NCBI RefSeq assembly: GCF_000633415.1
Contig: NZ_AYMV01000028.1
Location: 62,001-126,000, forward strand
DNA from: Leucobacter sp. PH1c
GTDB lineage: Bacteria > Actinomycetota > Actinomycetes > Actinomycetales > Microbacteriaceae
DNA: 64,000 bases
Direction of reading: 5' to 3'
Positions 25,343 through 33,315 of this stretch are shown in pieces. Under the pieces are notes generated by a model. It saw only the letters and a list, made by a program, of their open reading frames with translations. It did not search any database and was not told the DNA's origin. The stretch's first letter is position 1. Every line of letters starts with the position of its first letter. The position numbers and the translations under genes were made by a program.

Positions 25343-27823
25343 CTAGCAGCCGGTCCCTGAGCGCGACTCGGCCTCGGCGCCGACTCCGCGGCGTCTCCCG
25401 AGCGCCAGGATCCCGCCCAGGAGCGCGAGCGCGGTGCCGAGCGCGGCGGCGCCCCAGCCGAGCCCGGCCCCGCTGCCCGACACCGCGAGGGCGGTGCCCG
25501 CGCCGGTGCCCGCGCCGGTCCCACCCGTTCCCGGCCCGGTCCCCGGACCCGTTCCCGGGCCCGTTCCCGGCTCTGTCCCTGGATCGGTCCCCGGCTCCGT
25601 CCCCGGCTCCGTCGGGGAGCTCGCCCGCTCCCACCCGGCGAACAGCGTGAGGTCGGCCGTGATCCCCGCGCCTGCGTCGAAGCGTTCGCGCAGCGTCGCA
25701 TCGGTGAACCAGCCCGTGAACGTGTATCCCGCCCGCGTCGGGGTGGCGGGCAGCACCAGTCGCTCGCCATGGTCGACGCGCTCGGAGCCGACGGGCGCCC
25801 CGCCGCGGGAATCAAACGTCACCGTGTAGACGATCGTCTCCCACATCGCCTCGAGCGCGAGCGGGCCCCGCACGGGCTGCGCGAAGTCGTACGCGGCGCT
25901 CTCACCCACGATCCGCCACCCCAGGAACCGCGCGCCCACGCGGATCGGAGCGGGATCGGGCGCGCTCGCCGTCCCGCCCGCGAGCACCCGCACCTCGCTC
26001 GCCGGATCGCCTGTGCCCGCGTCGAACGTCACGGCGTGCTCCGGGATCCCGAGTGCCGCGGCCCCGCTCTCCGCCGTGCCGAGGCGGTTCTCGAGCACCG
26101 CCCGGAACTGCGCGCCCTGCCGCTCGGCGGTCACCGGCACGTGCAGCGTCGAACGGCCCGCTCCGGTCGCCGTGCTCGCATCCGCGCCGACCTCCGACCA
26201 GTTCGCGCCGCCGTCGCGCGACTCCTGCCAGGCGATCTCCGGCTCGGGCGCCCCGGTGAAGGCGACCGCGAACTCGGCCGTCTCGCCGAGCGCCGCGGAC
26301 TGCGTCGCGGGGTGCTCGCTGATGAGGGGCGGATCGACGTAGGCGAACGCCGCGGGAAGCGTGATGTCCTGCTGGGGGTCCCGCCCGAAGGTCCACGCGA
26401 GCGCCACGTCGACCGCACCGTAGGCGGCGCCCGCGGGCGTGACCGCACGCACGACTCCCGCCGCATCGTCGGGGGTGACCGTGGGGCTCAGCACGCCCCC
26501 GAAAGTCACGGCGGTCACCGCGGTCTCGGGCTGCAGCACGGGAGTCGGCACCGTGCTGTTCACCACCGTGCCGTCACCGAGCTGGGTGTAGTCGTTCAAC
26601 CCCCAGCTGTACGTCGTCCCGTCGCTCGCCGTGGCGAAAGAGGTGCCGTTGCCCGCGGCGAGGCTCGTGAACACGACGCCCGGCGCACTCACGAGCGCGG
26701 GCGAGAGCTGGCCCTCGGTTGAGGTGGTGCCGTTGCCGATCGCGCCGTAGGTGTTCGCTCCCCAGGCGTAGATCTCCCCGTCCTCGGTGCGCGCGAGCGA
26801 GTGCTTCCCGCCGCTCACCACCTCGGTGAATCGCACCCCATCGGGCGTCGGCAGCTGCACCGGCACGCGCGAGTCCTGTTCGGTGCCCGTGCCGAGCGCA
26901 CCCAGGTAGTTCCATCCCCAGGCGTACAGCTTGCCGTTGTCGCCGACGGCGATCGAGAAATCCCAGCCCGCGGCCACATCGACGTAGGCCACGTTCCGCG
27001 GGGTGGCGATGCGCGTGGGCTGCCGCTTCTGGTCCGTCCGGCTGCCATCGCCGAGCAGGCTGTCCGCGCGCCCCCAGGCGTAGGCGACGCCGTTCTCGCC
27101 AATCGCGAGTGCGTGCGTTCCCAGCGCACTCACCGTGCGGAACGCCGTGCCGTCGGGCATCGTCACCGGCACGGGCGTGCGCTGCTCATAGGTCAAGGAG
27201 CCGTTCCCGAGTTGCCCGTCGAGGCCGGATCCCCAGGCCCAGGCGCGCCCGTCCACGTCGAGGGCGAAGCCGTTCTCCTCTCCCGCGACCACCCGGGTGA
27301 GGCGCACTCCGTCGGGCATGTCGATCAGTCCCGGGGTGTCGCGTCCCGGGATGGCGCCCGCCCCCAGCAGACCGCTCTCACCGTCGCCCCACGAGTACCC
27401 CCGACCGTCCGCGTCCACCGCGTACGCGGTGAAGGTCCCGACGGCGACCGACGCGATGGAGGCATGCTCCGGGGTGTGCACTCGCACGGGCCGCGTGGCG
27501 TTCAGCCCGCTCCCGTCCCCGATCACCCCGTAGGCGTTCGAACCCCAGCCGTAGAGCGTGCCGTCATCCGCGAGGCCGAGTGAAGCATGGTTGCCCGCAC
27601 CGACCCCCGCGAGCGTGATGGGCTCCGCCGCGGGCAGCGGGAACTCCACCGTGTCGCCGCCGGCGAGCCCGCCCTCGGCACCGGGGCCGGGGGCAGCGGC
27701 AGGGGCAGCGGGGGCGTCGGTGATCGCCTGGGCGGGTGCCGCGACCCCGGCCCCCGGCACGCCGAGCACGCAGAGCGCGCCCAGCGTGACTCCGGCGACA
27801 ACCTGCCTGATGGTGCTCCCCAT
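25343..27823 (-). CDS. RCC1-repeat surface protein with InlB repeats and degenerate sorting signal
   Basis: 826-residue secreted protein; ATG 27823 has GGGGAG about eight bases upstream. Signal peptide ends about residue 33. Residues ~70-420 form RCC1-type beta-propeller repeats (GLADDGTLYGWGSNAYGVIGDG, then five or six more copies), followed by an Ig-like domain (LISEHPATQSAALGETAEFAV), two InlB-like B repeats (FDAGTGDPAS...; VTFDSRGGAPVGS...LFAGWE), a PGT-repeat stalk, LAVSG in the place of an LAXTG signal, a membrane helix and RRR. Ser instead of Thr in the signal makes wall anchoring uncertain. It precedes the sigma-fusion gene by 11 bases, so the two are probably co-transcribed. Confidence 0.88.
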   Translation of the reverse strand: MGSTIRQVVAGVTLGALCVLGVPGAGVAAPAQAITDAPAAPAAAPGPGAEGGLAGGDTVEFPLPAAEPITLAGVGAGNHASLGLADDGTLYGWGSNAYGVIGDGSGLNATRPVRVHTPEHASIASVAVGTFTAYAVDADGRGYSWGDGESGLLGAGAIPGRDTPGLIDMPDGVRLTRVVAGEENGFALDVDGRAWAWGSGLDGQLGNGSLTYEQRTPVPVTMPDGTAFRTVSALGTHALAIGENGVAYAWGRADSLLGDGSRTDQKRQPTRIATPRNVAYVDVAAGWDFSIAVGDNGKLYAWGWNYLGALGTGTEQDSRVPVQLPTPDGVRFTEVVSGGKHSLARTEDGEIYAWGANTYGAIGNGTTSTEGQLSPALVSAPGVVFTSLAAGNGTSFATASDGTTYSWGLNDYTQLGDGTVVNSTVPTPVLQPETAVTAVTFGGVLSPTVTPDDAAGVVRAVTPAGAAYGAVDVALAWTFGRDPQQDITLPAAFAYVDPPLISEHPATQSAALGETAEFAVAFTGAPEPEIAWQESRDGGANWSEVGADASTATGAGRSTLHVPVTAERQGAQFRAVLENRLGTAESGAAALGIPEHAVTFDAGTGDPASEVRVLAGGTASAPDPAPIRVGARFLGWRIVGESAAYDFAQPVRGPLALEAMWETIVYTVTFDSRGGAPVGSERVDHGERLVLPATPTRAGYTFTGWFTDATLRERFDAGAGITADLTLFAGWERASSPTEPGTEPGTDPGTEPGTGPGTGPGTGPGTGGTGAGTGAGTALAVSGSGAGLGWGAAALGTALALLGGILALGRRRGVGAEAESRSGTGC
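25496..25612 (-). repeat. 12-bp tandem repeat coding the PGT stalk
   Basis: About nine degenerate 12-base units encode the xPGT tetrapeptide (EPGT, DPGT, GPGT) in the RCC1 protein. Such spacer repeats expand and contract easily and set the distance of the head from the wall. Confidence 0.7.
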
Positions 27824-27899
27824 TGCGTGACTCCCCGCTCCCCCGAAACAGCGCATTCAAGCGCTATCCTAAGGCGCGCGGAGGCATCCGCAGAACAAC

Positions 27900-27926
27900 A
27901 AAACCCCCGGGCGAACCGGGGGTTTT
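27900..27926 (-). terminator. Terminator of the tRNA-Thr/tRNA-Met transcript
   Basis: Perfect 11-bp hairpin, AAAACCCCCGG (27900-27910) with 27916-27926 and a 5-base loop. On the minus strand it ends in TTTTGTTGTT, a classical rho-independent site 14 bases after tRNA-Met. Confidence 0.9.
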
Positions 27927-27939
27927 GAGTGACTCTCTG

Positions 27940-28013
27940 TAGCTGAGGCGGGGCTCGATCCCGCGACCTCACGATTATGAGTCGTGCGCTCTAACCAGCT
28001 GAGCTACTCAGCC
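27940..28013 (-). tRNA. tRNA-Met (CAT)
   Basis: 74 bases, no encoded CCA. Acceptor stem GGCTGAG pairs with CTCAGCT (G1-U72 wobble); anticodon loop CTCATAA with CAT at 27977-27979; T-loop arm GCGGG/CCCGC. The acceptor start is not the C1-A72 type of the initiator, so this is elongator Met; the CAT-decoding Ile2 tRNA cannot be fully excluded without the modification enzyme rules. Confidence 0.9.
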
Positions 28014-28049
28014 AAACTGGCCCGCACAAGGTGCGAGCCAGAGAGTCAG

Positions 28050-28121
<72 letters not shown>

Positions 28122-28149
28122 GAAGCCACCTCGCGGCGACAACCGTTTG

Positions 28150-28155
28150 AGAATA
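28150..28155 (-). promoter_or_regulatory. -10 box of the tRNA-Thr/tRNA-Met unit
   Basis: TATTCT on the minus strand, 28 bases before tRNA-Thr, in a TTATTCTC context. Confidence 0.5.
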
Positions 28156-28160
28156 ACACC

Positions 28161-28180
28161 TTTCGCATCCCGATGCGAAA
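28161..28180. promoter_or_regulatory. 20-bp palindrome upstream of tRNA-Thr
   Basis: TTTCGCATC-CC-GATGCGAAA, arms perfect over 9 bp. It overlaps the expected -35 of the tRNA promoter in the interval divergent from the small membrane-protein gene. No gene ends here, so a terminator role is unlikely; an operator or UP-like site is possible. Confidence 0.4.
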
Positions 28181-28244
28181 TCTGCTTGGCTAGGTGATGC
28201 GCGCCGGGCATGTCGGCGCAGAATTACAACGGAAAGAGGAGCGC

Positions 28245-28718
28245 GTGAACAGCCGCGTCGTTGCCATCGTCGGAATCATCCTGGCCCTGTGGATGTCGCT
28301 CGGGCGGTGGCTGTTCGGGATCGGCGGCACGCTGTCCTGGTGGTACGTGCCGACCATCGGACTCGTCTTCGTGATCCTGCAGCTCTGGCTCGCCCGCCGC
28401 CTCACGGTGACGCGCGAGCGCGGCAAGCGCACGAGCCGCAGCACGATCGTCTCCCTCGTGCTGGCCTGGCTGTGCGCGATCGGCTTCGGCCTCACGGTTC
28501 CGGATTCCGCCGACGGCACGCTCCAGTCGATCCTCGGCCTCGCATCGGGGTCCGCGTTCTCGGTCGAGATGTCGATCGCGCTGTGCAACCCGCTCGGGAT
28601 CATCGCCTTCGCCCTGGCGATCGCGTCGCTCGGCTTCGCCTACGCCGATGCGCGGGATCCGAAGCCCGAGGAGGACGAGGTCGCCGAGGGCGGGATGGTG
28701 CCGCACCCGCTCAGCTGA
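28245..28718 (+). CDS. Small four-helix membrane protein, unknown function
   Basis: 157 residues from GTG 28245, with AAGAGGAG six bases upstream. Four hydrophobic segments (about 4-24, 31-51, 66-84 and 108-132) joined by short loops; the cytoplasmic-looking loop between helices 2 and 3 is basic (TVTRERGKRTSRS). Acidic tail EEDEVAEGG. No family recognised. The gene stands alone between the tRNA clusters and ends before the 14-bp hairpin at 28774. Confidence 0.75.
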   Translation: MNSRVVAIVGIILALWMSLGRWLFGIGGTLSWWYVPTIGLVFVILQLWLARRLTVTRERGKRTSRSTIVSLVLAWLCAIGFGLTVPDSADGTLQSILGLASGSAFSVEMSIALCNPLGIIAFALAIASLGFAYADARDPKPEEDEVAEGGMVPHPLS

Positions 28719-28773
28719 CTCCCCGAGGCCGGTCACCCCGAGGCCGGCCGCCGCGACTCCGCGACCGAGAACA

Positions 28774-28805
28774 GCTCAGCCCCCTACCGGAGTAGGGGGC
28801 TGAGC
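28774..28805. terminator. Bidirectional terminator, 14-bp perfect stem
   Basis: GCTCAGCCCCCTAC (28774-28787) and its exact complement (28792-28805) around a 4-base loop. It lies between the membrane-protein stop and tRNA-Ser on the other strand, serving both. Confidence 0.85.
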
Positions 28806-28811
28806 GCTGAG

Positions 28812-28899
28812 CGGAGGGTAGGGGATTTGAACCCCTGAGACGGGGTTACCGCCTGCTTGTTTTCAAGACAAGTTCCTTCGGCCGCTCGGACAACCCTCC
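28812..28899 (-). tRNA. tRNA-Ser (TGA)
   Basis: 88 bases with the long variable arm of class II tRNAs. Acceptor GGAGGGT/ACCCTCC with G discriminator, as expected for Ser; anticodon stem CTTGT/ACAAG with loop CTTGAAA, anticodon TGA; T-arm GGTTCAAATCC. No encoded CCA. The seryl-tRNA synthetase gene lies just upstream, beyond the HAD gene. Confidence 0.95.
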
Positions 28900-28978
28900 G
28901 CCGACGAGCCTAGCAAACCGCACCGGGACCAACGGACGGGCACGGCTCAGAGACCGGGCACGCGGCCCGCCGCTCCGC

Positions 28979-29857
28979 TCAGCCGAGCTGGGGGAAGCGC
29001 TCACGCAGCGCCGTGAGCAGGCCGTTCTCCTCGATCGTGCCGGTCACGCGCGAGGCGACCCGCTGCACATCGGGCACCGCCTGCCCCATCGCGACCCCGT
29101 CGCCGCGGCGCGCGGCCCAGGCGAGCATGTCGATGTCGTTGCGCCCGTCGCCCGCCGCGAACACGCGCGAGCGCGGGATGTCGAGGTGCTCGCGCACCAC
29201 TTCGAGGGCGCTCGCCTTCGTCACCCCGTCGGGGGCGATGTCGAGCCAGGAGGTCGTGCCGACGGCGTAGGAGACGTGGGTGAGGCCGAGCGAGCGCACG
29301 GCGCCGACGAACTCCTCGAGCCGATGATCGGGCGACACGACGACCACGCGGGAGGCCTGCACGCCGAGGAGCTCGTCGAACGGCACCTGGCGCTGATCCG
29401 CGGGGAGCGTGCCCGTGGGGATCTGCTCCGTGTAGAGGAAGCCCCCGTCGGCCAGCTCGACCGCGAAGCGCGCCGTGACGAGCTGCGTACGAATCTTCTG
29501 CAGCGCCTCGCTCGGATCGAACGCCTCGACGCGCTCGCGCCGGTACGCGCGGTGCGCGAGCGGGTCCCGCTTCAGCGTGACCGCGCCGTTCGCCGCGACG
29601 ATCCACTCGGGGCGGATCCCGAGCCGCTCCACGATCGGCAGCGTGGCGTCGACGGAGCGGCCCGTCGAGACGATCACGGCGTGCCCGGCGGCGTCGAGCG
29701 CGCGGATCGCGGCGGCGAGATCGGGATCGATGTGCCCGCCGCTCGGATCGTCACCGGCCCCCTCACCGAAGCCGTGGCTCAGCACGGTTCCGTCCAGGTC
29801 GAGCGCGATGAGGTGCCGGTCGGCGGCGGTCACGGCCTGCAGTGCGGGGGTCGTCAT
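28979..29857 (-). CDS. Cof-type HAD hydrolase
   Basis: 292-residue cytoplasmic phosphatase of the HAD-IIB (Cof) type. Motif I is ALDLDGTV (Asp20 nucleophile, Asp22), motif II VSTGR (about 62-66), motif IV GDGRNDIDML near 235. The C2 cap sits between motifs II and III. Members dephosphorylate sugar phosphates, nucleotides or flavin precursors; the substrate is not readable. The ATG at 29857 lies 3 bases after the serS stop, so the two are one transcription unit, an arrangement common in Actinobacteria. Confidence 0.9.
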   Translation of the reverse strand: MTTPALQAVTAADRHLIALDLDGTVLSHGFGEGAGDDPSGGHIDPDLAAAIRALDAAGHAVIVSTGRSVDATLPIVERLGIRPEWIVAANGAVTLKRDPLAHRAYRRERVEAFDPSEALQKIRTQLVTARFAVELADGGFLYTEQIPTGTLPADQRQVPFDELLGVQASRVVVVSPDHRLEEFVGAVRSLGLTHVSYAVGTTSWLDIAPDGVTKASALEVVREHLDIPRSRVFAAGDGRNDIDMLAWAARRGDGVAMGQAVPDVQRVASRVTGTIEENGLLTALRERFPQLG

Positions 29858-29860
29858 GAA

Positions 29861-31132
29861 TTATCCTTCGGCGATCGGGCTCAGCACCTCGAGGCCGCCG
29901 AGGTAGGGACGGAGCGCCTCAGGAACGGTGACGCTGCCGTCGGCGCGCTGGTGGGTCTCGAGGATCGCGACGAGCCAGCGCGTCGTGGCGAGCGTGCCGT
30001 TGAGCGTGGCGACGGGGGCCGTCTTGCCGCTCTCGGTGCGGAAGCGGGTGGCGAGGCGGCGCGACTGGTACGTCGTGCAGTTCGAGGTCGAGGTGAGCTC
30101 GCGGTACGCGTCCTGCGTGGGCACCCAGGCCTCGATGTCGAACTTGCGGGCGGCGCTCGACCCGAGGTCACCGGCCGCGACATCGATCACGCGGTAGTGG
30201 AGGCCGAGCGACTGGAGCATCTCCTCCTGCCAGCCGACGAGGCGGTCGTGCTCCGCCTCGGCGTCGGCCGGGTCGGTGTAGACGAACATCTCGAGCTTGT
30301 TGAACTGGTGCACGCGCAGGATCCCGCGGGTGTCCTTGCCGTGCGATCCGGCCTCGCTGCGGTAGCACGTCGACCAGCCGGCGTAGCGGATGGCGCCGCC
30401 CCCGAGATCCACGATCTCGTCGGCGTGGTACCCGGCGAGCGCGACCTCGCTCGTGCCGGTGAGGAACAGGTCCTGCGCGGGGAGGTGGTAGACCTCGTCG
30501 GCGTGCTCGCCGAGGAATCCGGTGCCCTGCATGATCTCGGGCTTCACGAGCGTCGGGGTGATGAGGGGCGTGAAGCCGTGCGCGAGGGCCCGGTCGAGCG
30601 CGAGGTTCATGAGTGCGAGCTCGAGGCGCGCGCCGACGCCGCGGAGGAAGTAGAAGCGCGCGCCGGAGACCTTCGCGCCGCGCTCCATGTCGATCGCGCC
30701 GAGCATCTCGCCGAGCTCGAGGTGGTCGCGCGCGGGGAAGTCGAACTCGGGCTTCGTACCGACCTCGCGGAGGGTGACGAAGTTCTCCTCGCCGCCCGCG
30801 GGGACGCCGTCGATCACGAGGTTCTCGATGCGAGAGGCGAGCGCGGCGAATGCGGTCTCGGCTTCCTTGGCGCGCGCCTCGGCGGCCTTCACGCCGGCGG
30901 CGAGCTCCTGCGCCTGTGCGATGAGCGCGGGCTTCTCCTCCTTGGAGGCGGCTTTCACCTTCCCGCCGAACTCCTTCTGTTCGGCGCGGAGCGTCTCGAA
31001 CTCGGTGAGCGCGGATCGACGAGCGGCGTCTGCGGCGAGCGCTTCGTCGACCACCCCCTCGTCGTTTCCACGCGCGCGCTGCGAACGCTTGACGGCCTCG
31101 GGATCGGTGCGGAGGAGTACTGGATCGATCAC
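29861..31132 (-). CDS. serS: Seryl-tRNA synthetase
   Basis: 423-residue class II aminoacyl-tRNA synthetase charging tRNA-Ser. The N-terminal helical hairpin that grips the long variable arm is seen at about 30-100 ([30 protein letters not shown]). Motif 2 covers [24 protein letters not shown] and motif 3 ends [15 protein letters not shown]. The start is GTG 31132, seven bases after a TAAGCT -10 box with no ribosome site, a leaderless arrangement. Co-transcribed with the HAD hydrolase downstream; divergent from the lipid kinase gene. Confidence 0.96.
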   Translation of the reverse strand: MIDPVLLRTDPEAVKRSQRARGNDEGVVDEALAADAARRSALTEFETLRAEQKEFGGKVKAASKEEKPALIAQAQELAAGVKAAEARAKEAETAFAALASRIENLVIDGVPAGGEENFVTLREVGTKPEFDFPARDHLELGEMLGAIDMERGAKVSGARFYFLRGVGARLELALMNLALDRALAHGFTPLITPTLVKPEIMQGTGFLGEHADEVYHLPAQDLFLTGTSEVALAGYHADEIVDLGGGAIRYAGWSTCYRSEAGSHGKDTRGILRVHQFNKLEMFVYTDPADAEAEHDRLVGWQEEMLQSLGLHYRVIDVAAGDLGSSAARKFDIEAWVPTQDAYRELTSTSNCTTYQSRRLATRFRTESGKTAPVATLNGTLATTRWLVAILETHQRADGSVTVPEALRPYLGGLEVLSPIAEG

Positions 31133-31139
31133 ACCGCCC

Positions 31140-31145
31140 AGCTTA
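31140..31145 (-). promoter_or_regulatory. -10 box of serS (leaderless)
   Basis: TAAGCT on the minus strand, seven bases before GTG 31132. It decides for that GTG as start. Confidence 0.5.
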
Positions 31146-31179
31146 CCCGTGCCGAGCTGGGTGGGCGGGGACCGGGCAC

Positions 31180-31185
31180 TACGCT
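31180..31185 (+). promoter_or_regulatory. -10 box of the lipid kinase gene (leaderless)
   Basis: TACGCT, six bases before ATG 31192. Only 34 bases separate the two divergent -10 boxes here, so the promoters overlap. Confidence 0.5.
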
Positions 31186-31191
31186 GGTCCC

Positions 31192-32190
31192 ATGATCGAC
31201 TCCCCTGCGCGACCTCAGCCGAGCGCGGCCGTCGTCTACCACCCGCTCAAGACCGACGTCGCCGGGCTGCGGAGCGCCGTGCGCGAGCAGGAGCACCGCT
31301 TCAGCTGGGCGCCGACGCGCTGGTACGAGACGGAGGAGGCCGACGCCGGGGTAGCGGCCACGCGCGCGGCGATCGCGAACGGCGCGAGCGTGGTGCTCGC
31401 GAGCGGTGGGGACGGCACGATCCGCGCCGTCTCGGAGGCGCTGCGGGGCACCGGGATCCCGCTCGTGATCATCCCGCAGGGCACCGGCAACCTGCTCGCC
31501 AGGAACCTGGGCGTGCCGCTCAACCGGCTCGACGAGGCGGTGCGCGCGGCCTTCACGGGCGACAATCGCGCGGTGGACGTGGGGATCCTCACGATCACCC
31601 GCGCGGACGAGTCGGAGGACGAGCACCTCTTCCTCGTGCTCGCGGGCATGGGGCTCGATGCGCGCGCGATCTCCGCGACGCGGGCGACCCTGAAGAAGCG
31701 GCTCGGCTGGCTCGCGTATGTGGACGCCGGGGTGCGCACGATGCTGCGTGACGGCCCGCTGCACATCCACTACTCGATCGACAATTCGCCGCTCAAGCCG
31801 CTCTCGGTCTACACCGTGATGATCGGCAACTGCGGGCTCATGCCGGGCGGGGTGCTCCTCATCCCGGACGCAAAGCTCGACGACGGGATGCTCGACATCG
31901 TGGCGCTCCGCCCCCTGGGCGCGTTCTCGTGGCTGCGGATCTGGAACAAGATCGGCTGGGAGAACGGGGTGCTCAGGAAGACGCGGGCGGGACGCCGGAT
32001 CATCGACCTCGTGAACGACACGAAGGCGGTGAACTACTCGCAGGTGCGGCGCTACGCGCTGTCGGTGTCCGAGCCGGAGCCCGTGCAGCTCGACGGCGAC
32101 GACTTCGGGCTCGCGCTCGCGGTGAGCGGCGTCGTCGATCCCGGCGCGCTCGTGGTGCGGGTGCTCCCGGAGTGGCGCGCTCAGTCCTGA
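31192..32190 (+). CDS. Diacylglycerol kinase-family lipid kinase
   Basis: 332-residue DAGK-catalytic-domain protein. The ATP-binding GGDGT motif is at 72-76, followed by [17 protein letters not shown], and the C-terminal beta domain includes [24 protein letters not shown]. It would phosphorylate diacylglycerol or a related lipid at the membrane; sphingosine-kinase-like substrates are possible. No membrane helix or signal peptide. Translation from a leaderless mRNA is likely. It converges on pheA across a 14-bp tandem repeat. Confidence 0.9.
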   Translation: MIDSPARPQPSAAVVYHPLKTDVAGLRSAVREQEHRFSWAPTRWYETEEADAGVAATRAAIANGASVVLASGGDGTIRAVSEALRGTGIPLVIIPQGTGNLLARNLGVPLNRLDEAVRAAFTGDNRAVDVGILTITRADESEDEHLFLVLAGMGLDARAISATRATLKKRLGWLAYVDAGVRTMLRDGPLHIHYSIDNSPLKPLSVYTVMIGNCGLMPGGVLLIPDAKLDDGMLDIVALRPLGAFSWLRIWNKIGWENGVLRKTRAGRRIIDLVNDTKAVNYSQVRRYALSVSEPEPVQLDGDDFGLALAVSGVVDPGALVVRVLPEWRAQS

Positions 32191-32216
32191 ACGGCCGCCC
32201 CTCCGGGGCTCCCTCG

Positions 32217-32286
32217 CCGGATCAGTCCTTCCGGATCAGCCCCGCCGGCTCAGCCCCGCCGGCTCAGCTCCGCCGACTCAGTTCTC
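32217..32286. repeat. Five tandem copies of a 14-bp unit
   Basis: Units start at 32217, 32231, 32245, 32259 and 32273, consensus CCGGCTCAGCCCCG. They fill the gap between the lipid kinase and pheA, and the last unit runs through the pheA stop codon. Confidence 0.85.
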
Positions 32287-33237
32287 GCCGTCGGCGGTGC
32301 CCTCGATGACCCCGCGCAGCCAGTCGCGGGCGTCGCGGAAGGCGTCGTCGTCGTGTGCGGCGCGCGTGGTGGCCGCGATCCGGTCGGCGCGCGGGTACGA
32401 GCCGAGGAAGACGACGTTCGGGCTGAAGCGCTTCACGCCGAGCAGCGCATCGGCCACGCGGGCATCCTTCACGTGCCCCTCCGCGTCGATGACGAAGCGG
32501 TAGCGGCCCATCCGGTCCCCGATCGGCCGGGAGGCGAGCAGGGTGAGGTTCACCCCGCGGGTGGCGAACTGCTCGAGTAGGTCGAGGAGCGCGCCGGATC
32601 GGTCCTCGGGGAGCTCGACGATGAGCGAGGTCTTGTCGGCGCCGCTCGGCTCCCCCACGGGAACCGTGCGGCTCACGAGCACGAAGCGCGTCACCGCGTC
32701 GGGGTTCTCGGCGATCCCCTCGGCAAGCACCTCGACGTCGTAGTGCGCCTCGATCCCGGGCGGCGCGATCGCGGCGTCGATCCCCTTCTCGGGGTCGAAG
32801 AGATCGGCCGCCGCCTGCACGTTCGAGGTGGCGATGAGGTGGCGGTGCTGCGGGGCGTGCGCGTCGAGCCAGGCCCGGCACTGCCCGTACGCGACCGGGT
32901 GGCCGGAGACGACGGCGACCTCGTCGAGCGTCGTGCCGGGGCGCGCGACGAGCACGAAGCGCACGGGCACGAGGTACTCGCCGACGATGCGGAGGCCCGG
33001 GATCGTGGCGAGCAGATCCTGCGCGACGGTCACGCCACCGTCGATCGAGTTCTCGATCGCGATCATCGCGGCATCACTGCGGCCCGAGACGACGTCGCCG
33101 AGCGCCTCGCCGAGGTTGTCGACGGGGTGCCACTCCTGGCCGGCGGCCTCGGGCACCTGCTTGAGCGCGGCCTCCGTAAACGTCCCGGCCGGCCCCAGGT
33201 AGGAGTAGCGGCGGGCGGATGCGGAGGTCTCTGACAT
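32278..33237 (-). CDS. pheA: Prephenate dehydratase
   Basis: 319-residue enzyme of phenylalanine synthesis, converting prephenate to phenylpyruvate. The PDT domain shows YLGPAGTFTEAAL (13-25), AMIAIENSIDGGV and the catalytic TRF triplet (NPDAVTRFVLVSR). A regulatory ACT domain follows from about 208 (KTSLIVELPEDRSGALLDLLEQFATRGVNL), which normally gives feedback inhibition by phenylalanine. The product is a monofunctional dehydratase without a chorismate mutase domain, as usual in Actinobacteria. ATG 33237 lies seven bases after TAGCCT; AGGGGG between them may also bind the ribosome. Confidence 0.95.
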   Translation of the reverse strand: MSETSASARRYSYLGPAGTFTEAALKQVPEAAGQEWHPVDNLGEALGDVVSGRSDAAMIAIENSIDGGVTVAQDLLATIPGLRIVGEYLVPVRFVLVARPGTTLDEVAVVSGHPVAYGQCRAWLDAHAPQHRHLIATSNVQAAADLFDPEKGIDAAIAPPGIEAHYDVEVLAEGIAENPDAVTRFVLVSRTVPVGEPSGADKTSLIVELPEDRSGALLDLLEQFATRGVNLTLLASRPIGDRMGRYRFVIDAEGHVKDARVADALLGVKRFSPNVVFLGSYPRADRIAATTRAAHDDDAFRDARDWLRGVIEGTADGEN

Positions 33238-33244
33238 GCCCCCT

Positions 33245-33250
33245 AGGCTA
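33245..33250 (-). promoter_or_regulatory. -10 box of pheA
   Basis: TAGCCT on the minus strand, seven bases before ATG 33237. No tryptophan- or phenylalanine-rich leader peptide precedes it. Confidence 0.4.
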
Positions 33251-33315
33251 CCGCGCGCGAGGCGCCGGGCCGATGCCGCTCCCGGCTCCCGACCCCTGGC
33301 TCCCGGCTCCCGCTC

